Origin: Xylona heveae TC161
Lineage: Eukaryota; Ascomycota; Xylonomycetes; Xylonales; Xylonaceae
Reading direction: 5' to 3'
Assembly: GCF_001619985.1 (NCBI RefSeq)
Contig: NW_017264197.1
Span: forward strand, 1,240,001 to 1,304,000
DNA: 64,000 bases
In this document: one piece after another, positions 24,681 through 34,733 of the stretch
Layout: each line of letters begins with the position of its first letter
Position numbering within the stretch: the stretch's first letter is position 1
Made by a program: the position numbers and the translations under genes
Notes under the pieces: model-generated
What the model was told of the DNA's origin: nothing
What the model saw: the letters and a program-made list of their open reading frames with translations, nothing else
Databases searched by the model: none

Positions 24681-25729
24681 TCACTCTCTGGCCTCCCCAC
24701 CACTCGCTCTCCACCATACGTCACCGCCCCAGCGCATGAGTCGCTCAACCGCCGCGGTTGGTGTATCCACAGCAGGGCGAACATCCAGATAGAAAACGGG
24801 CTCCCCAGTCGGTTCAGGGGGTCCGGAGTAGTAGTCGATTACATAACGGACTTCTTTTTGGCTTCCGTCCGGGTTGCGTCGCTGCACAAACCAATCGTGT
24901 CGGTCAAAAGGCGGCTCATTCCTGTAAAAGAGGAAATTAGTTATTCGTTTATATGAGCGTCTCATCGGTCAATCCTTACCCAAACTTGGAAGGATAAACC
25001 CAGCCAAGAACTTGCAGCATAGTCGCCTTCGGAGTCATCTCCTTTGGTCGTCCCATGAATCGAATCAATCGCGGCGCATTCGCCGAGTTTTGAGCGTCAG
25101 CATCAAGCGCATTGATTGCCGCCGCTTCCTCGCCTTTCCTGCACTCTTCCCATCCCTTCGCCAAACCGCCAGAAAACCTCCGTTCCCATTCCACAATCTC
25201 GTCCCATGCGCCTTCGTTCAAGAAGTTGTGAACAGCGACCATGGCTTCCACAGCGTCTTGGGGCGTATCATCATAGCCTTTGCGCAGCATAGCGTTATAC
25301 ATCTGTTGTGGCGAGGGGTATTCCCAATTTCCTTGACCATCGCCTTTGGGGATCGATGACATGGATCGCTCGATCGGGAGATCGACAGTCTGATTTGCGG
25401 AGCGCTCCTGTGAAATAAATGCAGGCATGTAATTTAATGGGTTGAGCTTGGAGAGCGTCGAATTCGAAGGCGGTGCTTTAGAAGGCGTCGACGAAGAATC
25501 TGAGTCGTGTTTGACAGGGCAACCTCCCGTCGCAGGGGTAGCGGGGACTGGTGCTGGCGCTTGGCTCTCATGCATTGGGCAGCCGGGCTATATGAAACAA
25601 ACAGTAAGATTTGGAAGCCAAAATATGAAAAGCAACTCTACTTACCGGAGGTTGAGCATTTGTAGCGGGAATTGGATGGGGCGCAATAGGCTCTTTCGCC
25701 TTGACCGGCTCTGCCCAAAACCAACCCAT
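24681..25729 (-). CDS. cyc3: Holocytochrome c synthase (cytochrome c haem lyase)
   Basis: A 310-residue enzyme of the mitochondrial intermembrane space that attaches haem covalently to the CxxCH motif of apocytochrome c (or c1). It has three minus-strand exons: 25646-25729, 24980-25587 and 24681-24921. The N-terminus begins [19 protein letters not shown]. Two Cys-Pro haem regulatory motifs follow (GCPMH spanning exons 1-2, and GGCPVKH). The catalytic core includes [44 protein letters not shown] and [14 protein letters not shown]. It lacks a classic presequence, as is usual for this enzyme. Phases agree at both introns. The upstream region has several CCAAT boxes. Whether it serves cytochrome c, c1 or both cannot be told here. 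Confidence 0.94.
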
Positions 25730-26308
25730 AGCTGCTGCAAAAAGTGATTAGATTAGGAGTGTCAGGTGTCTTTTGGAGAATAGCAGAAGATCAATTCTCA
25801 ATTCGCTTTGTTCAAGCGTTCGAAACAATTATGTTTGATTATTCTCAAGTCAATATTGGTCTTGGATGGGATGTAGCAGGGAGTTCAGGCGGAAAAAGTT
25901 GGGTTTCCGGAATTGAATATTGTACAGTAGCCCGAGCAGTCCATGAGCGCAGAACAGCAACACCAATCAGGGAGCGCGTTTAAATAGCGAGCCGAGGAAC
26001 CGGCCGCTGGTAAAATTGAATCAGGTTCGACTTGATTGGTTTGAGCGATTCTATTATGCGCGCATTGTTATAGGTATTATCTTGCTATGTTTGGAGCGGA
26101 AATTGCACTGGATATTCCGAAAGTCTATACGCTTCGTAGATCACACCGCTACTAAAGTCAAAAATTCGAACGAAATGTACACATGGAAAATGACTTCTAT
26201 CTGCTCGAATAGAAAAGAGTTGAGAAAGCTTGGTCTAATAATTTCAACGGTATAAAGTGCCAGTCCATGCATAATCCCAAACAGGCTGTCAAACTACCGT
26301 GAATGCAA
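25730..26308. other. Haem lyase promoter region
   Basis: This 579-bp spacer lies between the haem lyase start and the 3' end of the F-box gene. It carries CCAAT boxes, listed separately, and no gene. Confidence 0.5.
25855..26039 (-). promoter_or_regulatory. CCAAT boxes upstream of the haem lyase gene
   Basis: Three CCAAT motifs lie 126-310 bp upstream of the haem lyase ATG: reverse copies at 25855-25859 and 26033-26039 (CCAATCA on the gene strand) and a forward CCAATCA at 25963-25969. The fungal HAP/CBC complex binds CCAAT and controls respiratory and haem genes, so this fits the gene's role. Single CCAAT boxes are common by chance, so function is inferred. Confidence 0.35.
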
Positions 26309-28093
26309 TTAATACAGATCGCGCGTTTGCGGTCTTGTTGTACTGCACCAGTCGCACTGCCAAAAATTTTAGTCAACATAGACAAGCATTTTGAAGAAAG
26401 TATATACGTACTGACGTCGCGGATGAACCCTCATTGTGGAGTATGCAGTAACCACCGGTGCAGCTTTTGCATTTGCGCTGCGTGCGTGCTATACAAGTTG
26501 CACACTAGTAGGTCATGTAAGCAGGTTTTCAAAGGACCAAGTCAGAGATGCAGGAACTTACTGTTCGTCCACATTCCCAGCAGTCGCGTTTCACACCCTA
26601 TGGCAAAAGAGTCAGCGCATTCAAATACAAGGGGTTAAGTTGAGGAGTATTTTTAACAGCTGCTTGATGTTCTTGAAGTTTGAATAGAAACTGTGCAGAG
26701 CATACTTTGCCTTTGAGGTCTCAGGCCCAGACGCCCGAAGAACCAGCGCCGGCCAGCATCTCATTTAAGACAAGCAGCGCTCTATACAGAGACCAAGATG
26801 TACCTTTATACTCTCCTCGGAACTATGAGAATGTGACGCTCCAGCTGCAAGGAGCTCTTCATACAGTTCTCTCTGCTGAAGTATTGTAAGGGTGACTGTT
26901 GGTTGTCCGTCGTAACATGACTCGCACCACCATTTGTTGCAGCTTTCGCACCAGCGTTCTCGAAGACACTCTTCGCAACGAGCAAAGAGATGTACGTCTC
27001 CCGCGGCAAGATGCGGGGGAGGCATTTGGGCTGCGCGCACCGACGAGGAGTGGAAAGGCGGAGGTGCCAGTAGAGGGAGTTCCTTCGGTTTGCTTTTCCC
27101 GTAGATGGCAGCGCCTTCCGGAGAAGAGTGACAATTGTTACAACCTTCTGGCCCCAAGGCGATTGTTGCGATTGCCGGTCGTAAAAAGGGCAGCGTTGAC
27201 CGAGAATCAACCTGATCCTCAGGTCTCAAAATCGAGCGAGGATTATGCCTTGGTCCGCGGCATAGTATTGCATCAAACGCAATAACGCCTTCACAGAGCT
27301 GGACGATCTCGGCCCAATCTGGTAGTGGTCGTGCAATCACCCTTCCGCTGCCCTGCCACCAGTCATTACCGCTGCGAGAAAGCGCAGATGAAAGCGCATG
27401 CTGGGATCGGTGATTCCAACTTGAGGCAATATGGATACCAGGAGAAGCCGAAGAACGCAAATTTCTTGACACAGCTTCTTGACGGTTTGCAGAGCTGTCA
27501 GTGAAAGCGTCATCGTCCTTATCGGACATGGGCGGCTGGTCTTTAGGGCCAAAGATGTATAATGCTCGAAGCTTCGGCGTGCCCTCAGGCCTGGACGGCC
27601 GCATGGCATATTTTAGGACTTGCATCAACTTTCGCTCGTTTAGATTTTCAGCCTCTCGAACGGACAGGATGCGGACATTGAAGGGTTCATCGCAAATGAT
27701 TTCGCGAATTAAATCTGCGGGCACCGAAAGACCGTCTAGAATGAGGGTCTGCACGTCTCTTAGAATATTCTTCTTCGTTAGTCGAGTAAATATTTGCCGC
27801 AAAGGGTCCGAGTAGAAGTCATCTTCTGTCACGAAAGACCTTCCAAAATGCTGTTGTAGATCTGATTCGGTAAGGTCTTCCGCTGAGGTGAGGCCAGAGG
27901 CATATTTGACCGTCGAGAGATCCAGATATCTGAAAGCATTATGTGACTCAAATACCAATGACTTAAATGCATGGGATGTCGATCCTAATGCATAGAGTGA
28001 TGTCAAACCCAGGTACGGCGCAATATGAGATAGAATCAATGAATTTGACAGCAAGTCAAGCAGCGTAAGATGGCCAGTGCCGTCGCCTGCCAT
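26309..28093 (-). CDS. F-box-like protein with Cys-rich C-terminus
   Basis: A 488-residue protein, probably a substrate adaptor of an SCF-type ubiquitin ligase. It has four minus-strand exons: 26804-28093, 26562-26597, 26412-26504 and 26309-26356. The N-terminus reads like an F-box (LLSNSLILSHIAPYLGLTSL). The C-terminal part is full of CxxC pairs: CEECLRERWCESCNKWWCESC, cut here as CEECLRERWCESC and NKWWCESC, then RDCWECGRT, CATCIARTQRKCKSC, GGYCILHNEGSS and a last exon CDWCSTTRPQTRDLY. The small 3' exons are well supported by motif and phase. The 206-nt intron after Lys430 uses a modest donor (GTACAT), and reading on into it gives an alternative short ending (VHLGLCIERCLS, stop). The true C-terminus may therefore vary. 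The partner and substrate are unknown. Confidence 0.75.
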
Positions 28094-28533
28094 GTGCCGT
28101 GAGAATTATACGGATAAAAATGAAACAGACTAATTGGCGTTTACTCCATAGAAAATCTGTAGTTTCTGGCCCGTATTCTCTCCATATAAGAATATCGGAT
28201 GAGGCGGCCCTGGCGGTCAACGACTTGGCAAATGCTGGTTGGAGATCCCAGCGCCATGCAATCCCCAATGGCCTGAGTTACTGTGTTAGGAAAGGTCGAA
28301 ATAGCGTTAGCTTGATTCTCTTATCTTAGCGCGGAGCGGAATTAGCGTTCCGATAAGATCTGACGTGCCTTTCCGTTTGTACCTCGACTTTTGATGACCA
28401 AGACTGGCTGCATGTCACGAAGGTTCCAGAAGCCATATCTGCTTATGAGCTCTCCAGGAACCCGATATCTCATGAGGCCTTTCCCCCCTTATTCTCCTTG
28501 AACGTTACGATATTTTGGAATCGCAGCGTCAAT
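28094..28533. other. Divergent promoter between F-box and UFD1-domain genes
   Basis: This 440-bp head-to-head spacer is shared by two genes with ubiquitin-system domains. I see GATAAG-type motifs around 28320 and 28353, and no gene. Confidence 0.5.
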
Positions 28534-30903
28534 ATGGGCGAGGAGTCAGTATCCTTGCGTTGGTCGGCGCAGTTCGAACTCTCGAGGCAATACCAAAGCT
28601 CCGCGATCTTGAGCGGCGACAAGATCACTCTCCCTCCATCAGCTCTTGAGCAGCTTCTGAGCGCAGCGACAGTTACCGTAACTTCTCCAGAATCATCTCG
28701 ATCGCACACGTCTAACTTCGATCCCTACAATCCCTATTCCTATGCAGCCGAACGTCAAGCGCGAGCGCAATTCCGCGATCATCACCAGCAACTACCTCAT
28801 CCATTGACTTTCCGACTTGTCAACCCAAGCAATGATCGCATTGTATATGCCGGTATTCGAGAGTTCTCCGCCGAAGAAGGTCAAATCGGCCTGAGTCAAT
28901 TTCTTCTCCAGGCGCTCGGTTTGCCCGAATCCGAAGAAGCGCCAACGGTTGAGAATGGCGTGACAGATGTCAGCGATCATACGTCGGAGTCGGAGAAGGC
29001 TCTGAGGATTACAGTTCATGCCAAACAGCTTCCGAAAGGGACATACGTGCGACTTCGTCCACTAGAAGCAGGATATGACGTCGAAGACTGGAAATCGTTA
29101 TTAGAACAGCACCTTAGAAGTAATTTTACGACGCTCACAAACGGCGAGGTGCTGGTCGTCCCGAAGAGTCGATACGGGGGATCGACGGGCGACGATTACA
29201 AGTTCTTGATAGACGGGTTCAAACCAGAAGGCGACGGGGTATGCATAGTAGATACGGATCTCGAAGTGGATATTGAAGCTTTGAATGAGGAGCAAGCCAG
29301 AGAGACACTCAAACGGCAGTTTGCCAAGGCTCAACGAGCTCCTGGCTCAAAAGAAGGGAGCTCACCCGGTGGAAAGCTAGAACTCTGGCAGGGCCAACAG
29401 GGTCAGGTCAGACCTGGCGAATACGTCGATTACGACATACCTTCATGGGCTCGTTCGCAGGGGCTTGAGATTGAACTAAGCGGCGTGGACGAGGACGACG
29501 ACTTGGACATATTCGTCAGCCCCCTTTCTCCCCGACAACAGGCCAAGCCCAGAATCGATGAGCATGTTTTCGGAGACCTTTCGAGTACATATCCCAAACG
29601 GGTCCGAATACGGCCCACGAATGTTGAATTGGAAGACGCCGAGGCCGTACTGGTGTCTGTTCACGCGTACAAACCAAGCGACCAATCCCCATCATCTACT
29701 GATGCTGAAGACGGTCCAAAACAATTCTATCTTCGCGGGACGGCTTTCGACCCTTCTACGCCCGATGGTGTCAGCAATGGCCCTTCTGGAGAGAAAGAGG
29801 AGGAGCCTCCCAACCCCGACGAAGTCCGTTGCAAGAATTGCCGCCAGTGGGTACCAAGTCGTACCATGGTCCTTCACGAAAGTTTCTGCTACCGAAACAA
29901 CATTCTGTGTCCAAAGTGCAACAATGTCTTCAAAAAGTCATCTCCGGAATGGAACAGCCATTGGCACTGTCCCCACGATTCCTTCTTCGGCAACAATCCA
30001 GGTAGCAAGGCCAAGCATGATACGGTCTTCCACAAGCCACGCAGTTGCTCAGCCTGCGGTTTTGAAGCGCCTAGTCTTCCAGCTTTGTCACATCACCGCA
30101 CCACCACCTGCCCCGGAAAATTGATCATCTGTCGATTCTGCCACCTCCTGGTACCCCAGGAAGGCGATCCCAATACACCTAATCCCGAAGCCCTTCTCTC
30201 TGGCCTGACGCCTCACGAACTTGCCGATGGCGCAAGAACGACAGAATGCCATTTATGCAATAAAATCGTTCGGTTACGAGATATGTCGACCCATTTGAAG
30301 CACCACGATCTAGAGAGGCTCTCTCGCCCGTCTCCACGGGTTTGCAGAAACGTCAACTGCGGTCGCACCCTGGACGGGGTCGGCAAAAATGGCGATATCG
30401 GAGCTGCTTCTCGTATGGGCCAGGGGCCCGGTAACGATATTGGATTGTGCAGTATTTGTTTCGGTCCGCTCTATGTCGCCATGTACGATCCTGAAGGCAA
30501 AGCGCTAAAACGGCGCGTCGAGCGCCGCTACTTGACTCAGCTTCTCTCAGGGTGTGCCAAAGGATGGTGCAAGAATGAATTTTGCAAGAGCGGTCGCACC
30601 AAAACTGGGCTGCTGAAGCCGGGCGCAGCAATCACGACCAAGGATGCGTTACCGCTGGTGAAACCATTTGTTGACGCCTATACGAATATTTTGTCACCGC
30701 TTCACTTTTGTACCGACGAAGCAAGCCAAAAGCGCCGAGACTTGGCCGAAATGTTGGCTGCTGAAGATGGTGGTATCACAGGCAGCGGGGGGTATGACCT
30801 ATCTTGGTGTATCGCTGCTGCCGAGGCCGAAAGTGGTGACTTGGACCGCACTCGAGGCTGGTTGAAGAATTGGGCATCAACAAGGAGCGAAGCAGTGCGC
30901 TGA
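28534..30903 (+). CDS. UFD1-domain protein with Cys-rich zinc-finger region
   Basis: A 789-residue, intronless protein. The N-terminal third resembles the UFD1 fold, which in Ufd1 binds ubiquitin chains for Cdc48/p97: FELSRQYQSSAILSGDKITL, HPLTFRLVNP, HAKQLPKGTYVRLRPLEAGY and LRSNFTTLTNGEVL. An acidic middle follows. From about residue 432 there are many Cys/His units (CKNCRQWV, CPKCNNVF with HWHC, CSACGF with HHRTTTC, CRFC, CHLCNKIV with HLKHH, CRNVNCGRTL), suggesting several zinc fingers. It is longer than canonical Ufd1 (about 360 residues), so it is a distinct fungal paralogue. The start is the ATG at 28534, first Met of the conserved leader. It probably acts in ubiquitin-dependent extraction or degradation, but no specific role is shown. 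It shares a promoter region with the F-box gene. Confidence 0.88.
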   Translation: MGEESVSLRWSAQFELSRQYQSSAILSGDKITLPPSALEQLLSAATVTVTSPESSRSHTSNFDPYNPYSYAAERQARAQFRDHHQQLPHPLTFRLVNPSNDRIVYAGIREFSAEEGQIGLSQFLLQALGLPESEEAPTVENGVTDVSDHTSESEKALRITVHAKQLPKGTYVRLRPLEAGYDVEDWKSLLEQHLRSNFTTLTNGEVLVVPKSRYGGSTGDDYKFLIDGFKPEGDGVCIVDTDLEVDIEALNEEQARETLKRQFAKAQRAPGSKEGSSPGGKLELWQGQQGQVRPGEYVDYDIPSWARSQGLEIELSGVDEDDDLDIFVSPLSPRQQAKPRIDEHVFGDLSSTYPKRVRIRPTNVELEDAEAVLVSVHAYKPSDQSPSSTDAEDGPKQFYLRGTAFDPSTPDGVSNGPSGEKEEEPPNPDEVRCKNCRQWVPSRTMVLHESFCYRNNILCPKCNNVFKKSSPEWNSHWHCPHDSFFGNNPGSKAKHDTVFHKPRSCSACGFEAPSLPALSHHRTTTCPGKLIICRFCHLLVPQEGDPNTPNPEALLSGLTPHELADGARTTECHLCNKIVRLRDMSTHLKHHDLERLSRPSPRVCRNVNCGRTLDGVGKNGDIGAASRMGQGPGNDIGLCSICFGPLYVAMYDPEGKALKRRVERRYLTQLLSGCAKGWCKNEFCKSGRTKTGLLKPGAAITTKDALPLVKPFVDAYTNILSPLHFCTDEASQKRRDLAEMLAAEDGGITGSGGYDLSWCIAAAEAESGDLDRTRGWLKNWASTRSEAVR

Positions 30904-31216
30904 TGTTTGGCGCGGGGTTTTTGATGTGATATATGGCGCATGATTTCAGGCGGATTTTGTTTTCGATCTAATGCATTAACGAGGCGTGATACCGTAGTTT
31001 CACATAGAGTTATAGAGACGATGTGAGCATGATAGCGATCTGATTCTTTTGATGAAAGTCGCTGTGTTAATTAAAGGGTTTTCTTTTCTCGCGAGTAATA
31101 GTACAATCTCGTAACACTCATATGCTTTGGATATATATAGATAACCGCGACTCCGGCCCGTCGTGATTCTAATGCGTAACACTCGGTGATTTCTAATGAA
31201 CTGATAAAAAGAAATT
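30904..31216. other. Spacer between convergent genes
   Basis: These 313 bp lie between the UFD1-domain gene (+) and Yip1 (-). They probably hold both 3' UTRs. Nothing else is seen. Confidence 0.5.
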
Positions 31217-32315
31217 TCAGGCTCCAGCAGCTTTAGCAGCGAGCTTCCCGGCCCCTCTCGAGCTAAAGATGCCCATGATTCCGAAACCAACGTAAAATAA
31301 TGCCAGAGGATAGGCAACAAGGCCTCGCATTCCCTTCATTCTTCCAACAGCACAGAACATGCCACTTGAGCTGTACGTGCACCAGACAATGGCCGCAGTA
31401 GTAAGGACATAGCCCAGCGGTCCATCCATTGGAACCAGAATGCCGATCGACGACGTCATAACCAGCGGGAGAAGACAGTATCCAAGCACAGAAGCTGATC
31501 TCGGAAATGTCAGGGTCGAGCTGAAGTGTGATCCCGAGCCATCCGTATGGTCATGGGAATCTTGCGTCTCGGTCGTAGAGGGCAGCGGAGGTGACATCAA
31601 CGAAAGGATGATATGGAGAGATACGCTTCCCAAAAGGGCCAGGCCGTAGATGTAGCCAAAATGCACCTTACCAGACTAGAAACAAAGCAATTACATGATT
31701 AGCAATGTGTTTCCCACTATACGACATCCGACATGAAGAAGAGGGTTTCCCTTACGAAGAGCAAGAAGGTGCCAAACAGCAGAAAGAAGAGCATCGGCCC
31801 AGCCAGATCCGAGTCGTCCATGATGTGTTGGTCAATCCGCGCCAAAGGGTTTAAGACGGTAAGGGTCTGTTTGGTCACCAATTAGCTGGGGCTCAGATGA
31901 GGTTGACGAATTTCAAAGAGAAATATCATGCGCATCGCTCCTCTTCAGAAGCTCGAGACGCCGAAGTATCTCATCATACCTTGAATTTTATATGCTCGAA
32001 ATTGACACCTAATTCCTCCAACAGCGGGGGTTCACCGTCATAGCCTTCTGTACCAAAAGCTGCAAGCCATCCCGTCCTTAAGCCACCTTGTTCGCCCATG
32101 CGTCCGCTCACTGCTGGAGGAGCTCCAAATCCAGCTCCAAACCCGGCACCCGGGTATGCGCTCGCTGCTGATCCGCTGCCGTATGCGCCATATGCTTGAG
32201 AGGGTGTCGTGTGTCCTGACACCGGGCCAGTTGAGTAGGAAGATGGATAGAATTGAAGGTTCTGGGCAGAGGACCCATAAGGTGATTGGGCGTTCTGAGG
32301 AAAGAATTGGGCCAT
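31217..32315 (-). CDS. yip1: Yip1 family Rab-interacting Golgi membrane protein
   Basis: A 301-residue protein of ER-to-Golgi vesicles that binds Rab/Ypt GTPases and takes part in COPII vesicle budding. It has three minus-strand exons: 31980-32315, 31756-31866 and 31217-31675. The N-terminal 85 residues are Gln/Ser/Tyr/Gly-rich and cytosolic. The conserved domain starts with [27 protein letters not shown], cut here at the intron join, then DSDLAGPMLFFLLFGTFLL, GKVHFGYIYG and CAVGRMKGMRGLVAYPLALFY cut to CAVGRMKGMRGLVAYP. About five C-terminal membrane helices follow the family pattern. Both introns are canonical and in phase. The first in-frame ATG is at 32315. It lies tail-to-head with Sam50. 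Confidence 0.94.
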
Positions 32316-32638
32316 TTCGGCCAAGAGAGAAGTATGTTACAGCTTCAAAGGTTTTATCTATTCTGAGAAGATCCGGTGGGGAGGTGAAACAGAGTTTCGT
32401 CAGGGAAATGATGTTGGATCGCAACCTTAGCAGGTACCTGATGCTTCGGCAGTGCGACGTGTCCCGAGCTACAAGTTGGTTCACCACCAAACTGAAACGT
32501 CGTCGCGTGGATGACTCAGCATATCAATTGTTGCCTACGTCCATTGAAAGAAGGACTAAGAAAATAAAAGTAGAGACGAAATTTAATAAGTTCAGATTAT
32601 CGAGAGTATATCTGCTGCCATGTAGTATGATACATATT
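32316..32638. other. Yip1 promoter region
   Basis: These 323 bp lie between Yip1 and Sam50, both minus strand. No gene is seen. Confidence 0.5.
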
Positions 32639-34414
32639 CTACAAGAAACTAATGCCAACGCCCAATTGAAGTCCTTTACGTCCCTCCTCGCCTTTCCGTA
32701 TCACCAGCGGCAGGGAGAAGTTAAGCTCAAATCGAGCGACGGGATGCGCGTAAACAAGGCCGACACCTGCGGCCATGCTAGGGTAACCATTGGCAAGCTC
32801 CCGGATCGTCTCACTGACATTGTTCTTGACTGTGTCGCTGTCCATCTTTCCTTCTCCAGAAGTGTCCTTGAGTGCTAATAATCTACCTCCGTTGACGAAA
32901 GCTTGCAATCGAAGAGGCTTTTCGGCGCCGACCATGGGCAGAGGGAAAAGAAGATTTGCACTGCCCGCGGCAAAGACGTCTCCACCCACGGCATCTGAGC
33001 CGTCGCGAGGGCCGATGCCTGACAGGCGGAATCCGCGAACATCGGTTGGGCCGCCAAGTTGGAAGCGGTCGTTAATCCGTGAAGGCTGGGCAGTTTCCTG
33101 GCCAGCAAAGGCCAGAGGCCACAAAAGTCCTGCACGGAGACCGGTGGTAAATGTCACACCGTTGATTCCGGGAACAGGAACGGATAGAGCCGTTTGAGTT
33201 TCGAGCTCCGATTTCCAGAACGCAACATCTCCTCTGAGCGGGCCGTAGCCAGCCACCTCGGAAATAGTCTTCATGAGGTAACCGCTGGAGGGTAAAAGTG
33301 GGTTATCGCGCCTGTCGTTGATCCATGTGGATGTTATGCTGCTCTTGACGCTGTCTCCAGCATCGCCTCTGACGGTAGGCGAGGCATTTCCTCCCAGGCC
33401 AGTAATCTGTCTCCAGATGCCAGAGTAGCCAAGCTCGAACCTATGACCTTGGCTGTTCAACCACCGAAGCTTGGTGCTTCCGCCCTTGAGGACTTCCTCG
33501 TGATTTGCCCATGATTTGTGAGTGCTGCTGGCGAGGCCGCCAATCTCCCATCTCAAGTCTGGGTTGCTCAGTATGGGAGTGTCAAAGCTTGCCGAGTAAG
33601 CAGACCTCGTTCGGGTTCCAAGCGATGCGTTGAGGTTGAGGGTTTCAGCGCCGCCAAAAATATTGCGCCAAAGAAGGTTTCCATAGGCAGATCCCTCCGC
33701 ATTTCCGAGATCGGTTCCTGTCTTGAGGAGCAGCCGAGACTTTTCGCGAACGGAGAGGTAAATAGCAATGTCCGATGGGGTTGTGGAAGCGTCAGACGCA
33801 GACGGCTGGTCGATGTACAGAGAAATCGGAGGGTGGAAGATGTCTGAACTGTGTGTCAGTCCCGATCCATGTAGAAACAGTTTCCGAGTTTTGACGTACC
33901 AAATCTGCTCAGTTTATCCGCGCTGACAGATATTTCGCGGAGGGCTTCAGACAACGTATAGGGCTGGTCTCTGTTCACGCTCAACAGAGGGTTGAAGATT
34001 CGCTGCAAAAAGCTCTTCCTCGTGTGAGGTGCATTGACAACGCTGATAGATGATATCGTTACGGGCAGCGTCGAATTGCTATCAAGCTGTGCCAATTGAT
34101 TAGCACACATGAAACCACTCGTTGCGGGCTATAATCCAGCATTCAATGGCGTAAAAAGCGCCCAATTGGAACGTACCAGCTCCGCCAGTCTGTTTTGCGC
34201 TTTCTGGTATTGCGCCTGAATCCGTGCATTCAGCGATTGGTCACGCTCCTCTTGCACCTTGGGATCAACCCTCTGCTTCAGGTTTTCGAAGATCTGCTCA
34301 GGGAAACGGAGGTTAGTATGAATAGGTCAATAGCCATTGTGATCACAACAAGGTATCAAGACAAATTTCAAACTAGATACATACATCATCTTCGCCGCCA
34401 ATTGCTGAAGCCAT
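32639..34414 (-). CDS. sam50: Sam50/Tob55, mitochondrial outer-membrane beta-barrel assembly protein
   Basis: A 512-residue BamA/Omp85 family protein, core of the SAM complex that inserts beta-barrel proteins into the mitochondrial outer membrane. It has four minus-strand exons: 34385-34414, 34177-34293, 33900-34086 and 32639-33843. A short leader MASAIGGEDD is followed by a helical segment, one POTRA-like domain (LPVTISSISVVNAPHTRKSF) and the C-terminal barrel. Barrel landmarks are DDRRDNPLLPSSGYLMK-type INDRRDNPLLPSSGY, RINDRFQLGGPTDVRGF (the conserved loop 6 region), FELNFSLPLV and a C-terminal beta-signal QLGVGISF, which fits polar-x-G-x-x-hydrophobic-x-hydrophobic. All phases agree. It is divergent with the Ubc6 gene, 319 bp away. 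Confidence 0.95.
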
Positions 34415-34733
34415 TTGTGGCCCTTTTTCTCAAACGCCGATCTGCAAACAACGGGTTATCGCACCTTGGGGAAGTTGGTATCCATCCGTGGACGAAGCAA
34501 CAGGTTTGATGACTAAGCAAAGTAGTTCCCGGCCAGATCGGATCAACCGCCGCCGAGAACGTGATTAAAGGGAGACTCGTAACTACGACACCGATCCATT
34601 TATCTTCTTGATTGAGACAAATAGAGGCTCATTTCGGAGCACGTTCTTGTTTTCTTCATTCCCTGATTTTCTCTTGTTATACTTCCAGTTTATTGATAGA
34701 CCTGTTAACTTTACCACTGTACCATCGTTAAAA
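34415..34733. other. Divergent promoter between Sam50 and Ubc6
   Basis: This 319-bp head-to-head spacer includes an AT-rich tract at 34640-34700. No motif stands out. Confidence 0.5.

Noticed and set aside
32156-32878. A 240-codon plus-strand open frame across the Yip1 5' end and Sam50 3' end
   Set aside because: It is antisense to two well-supported genes and shows no family features.
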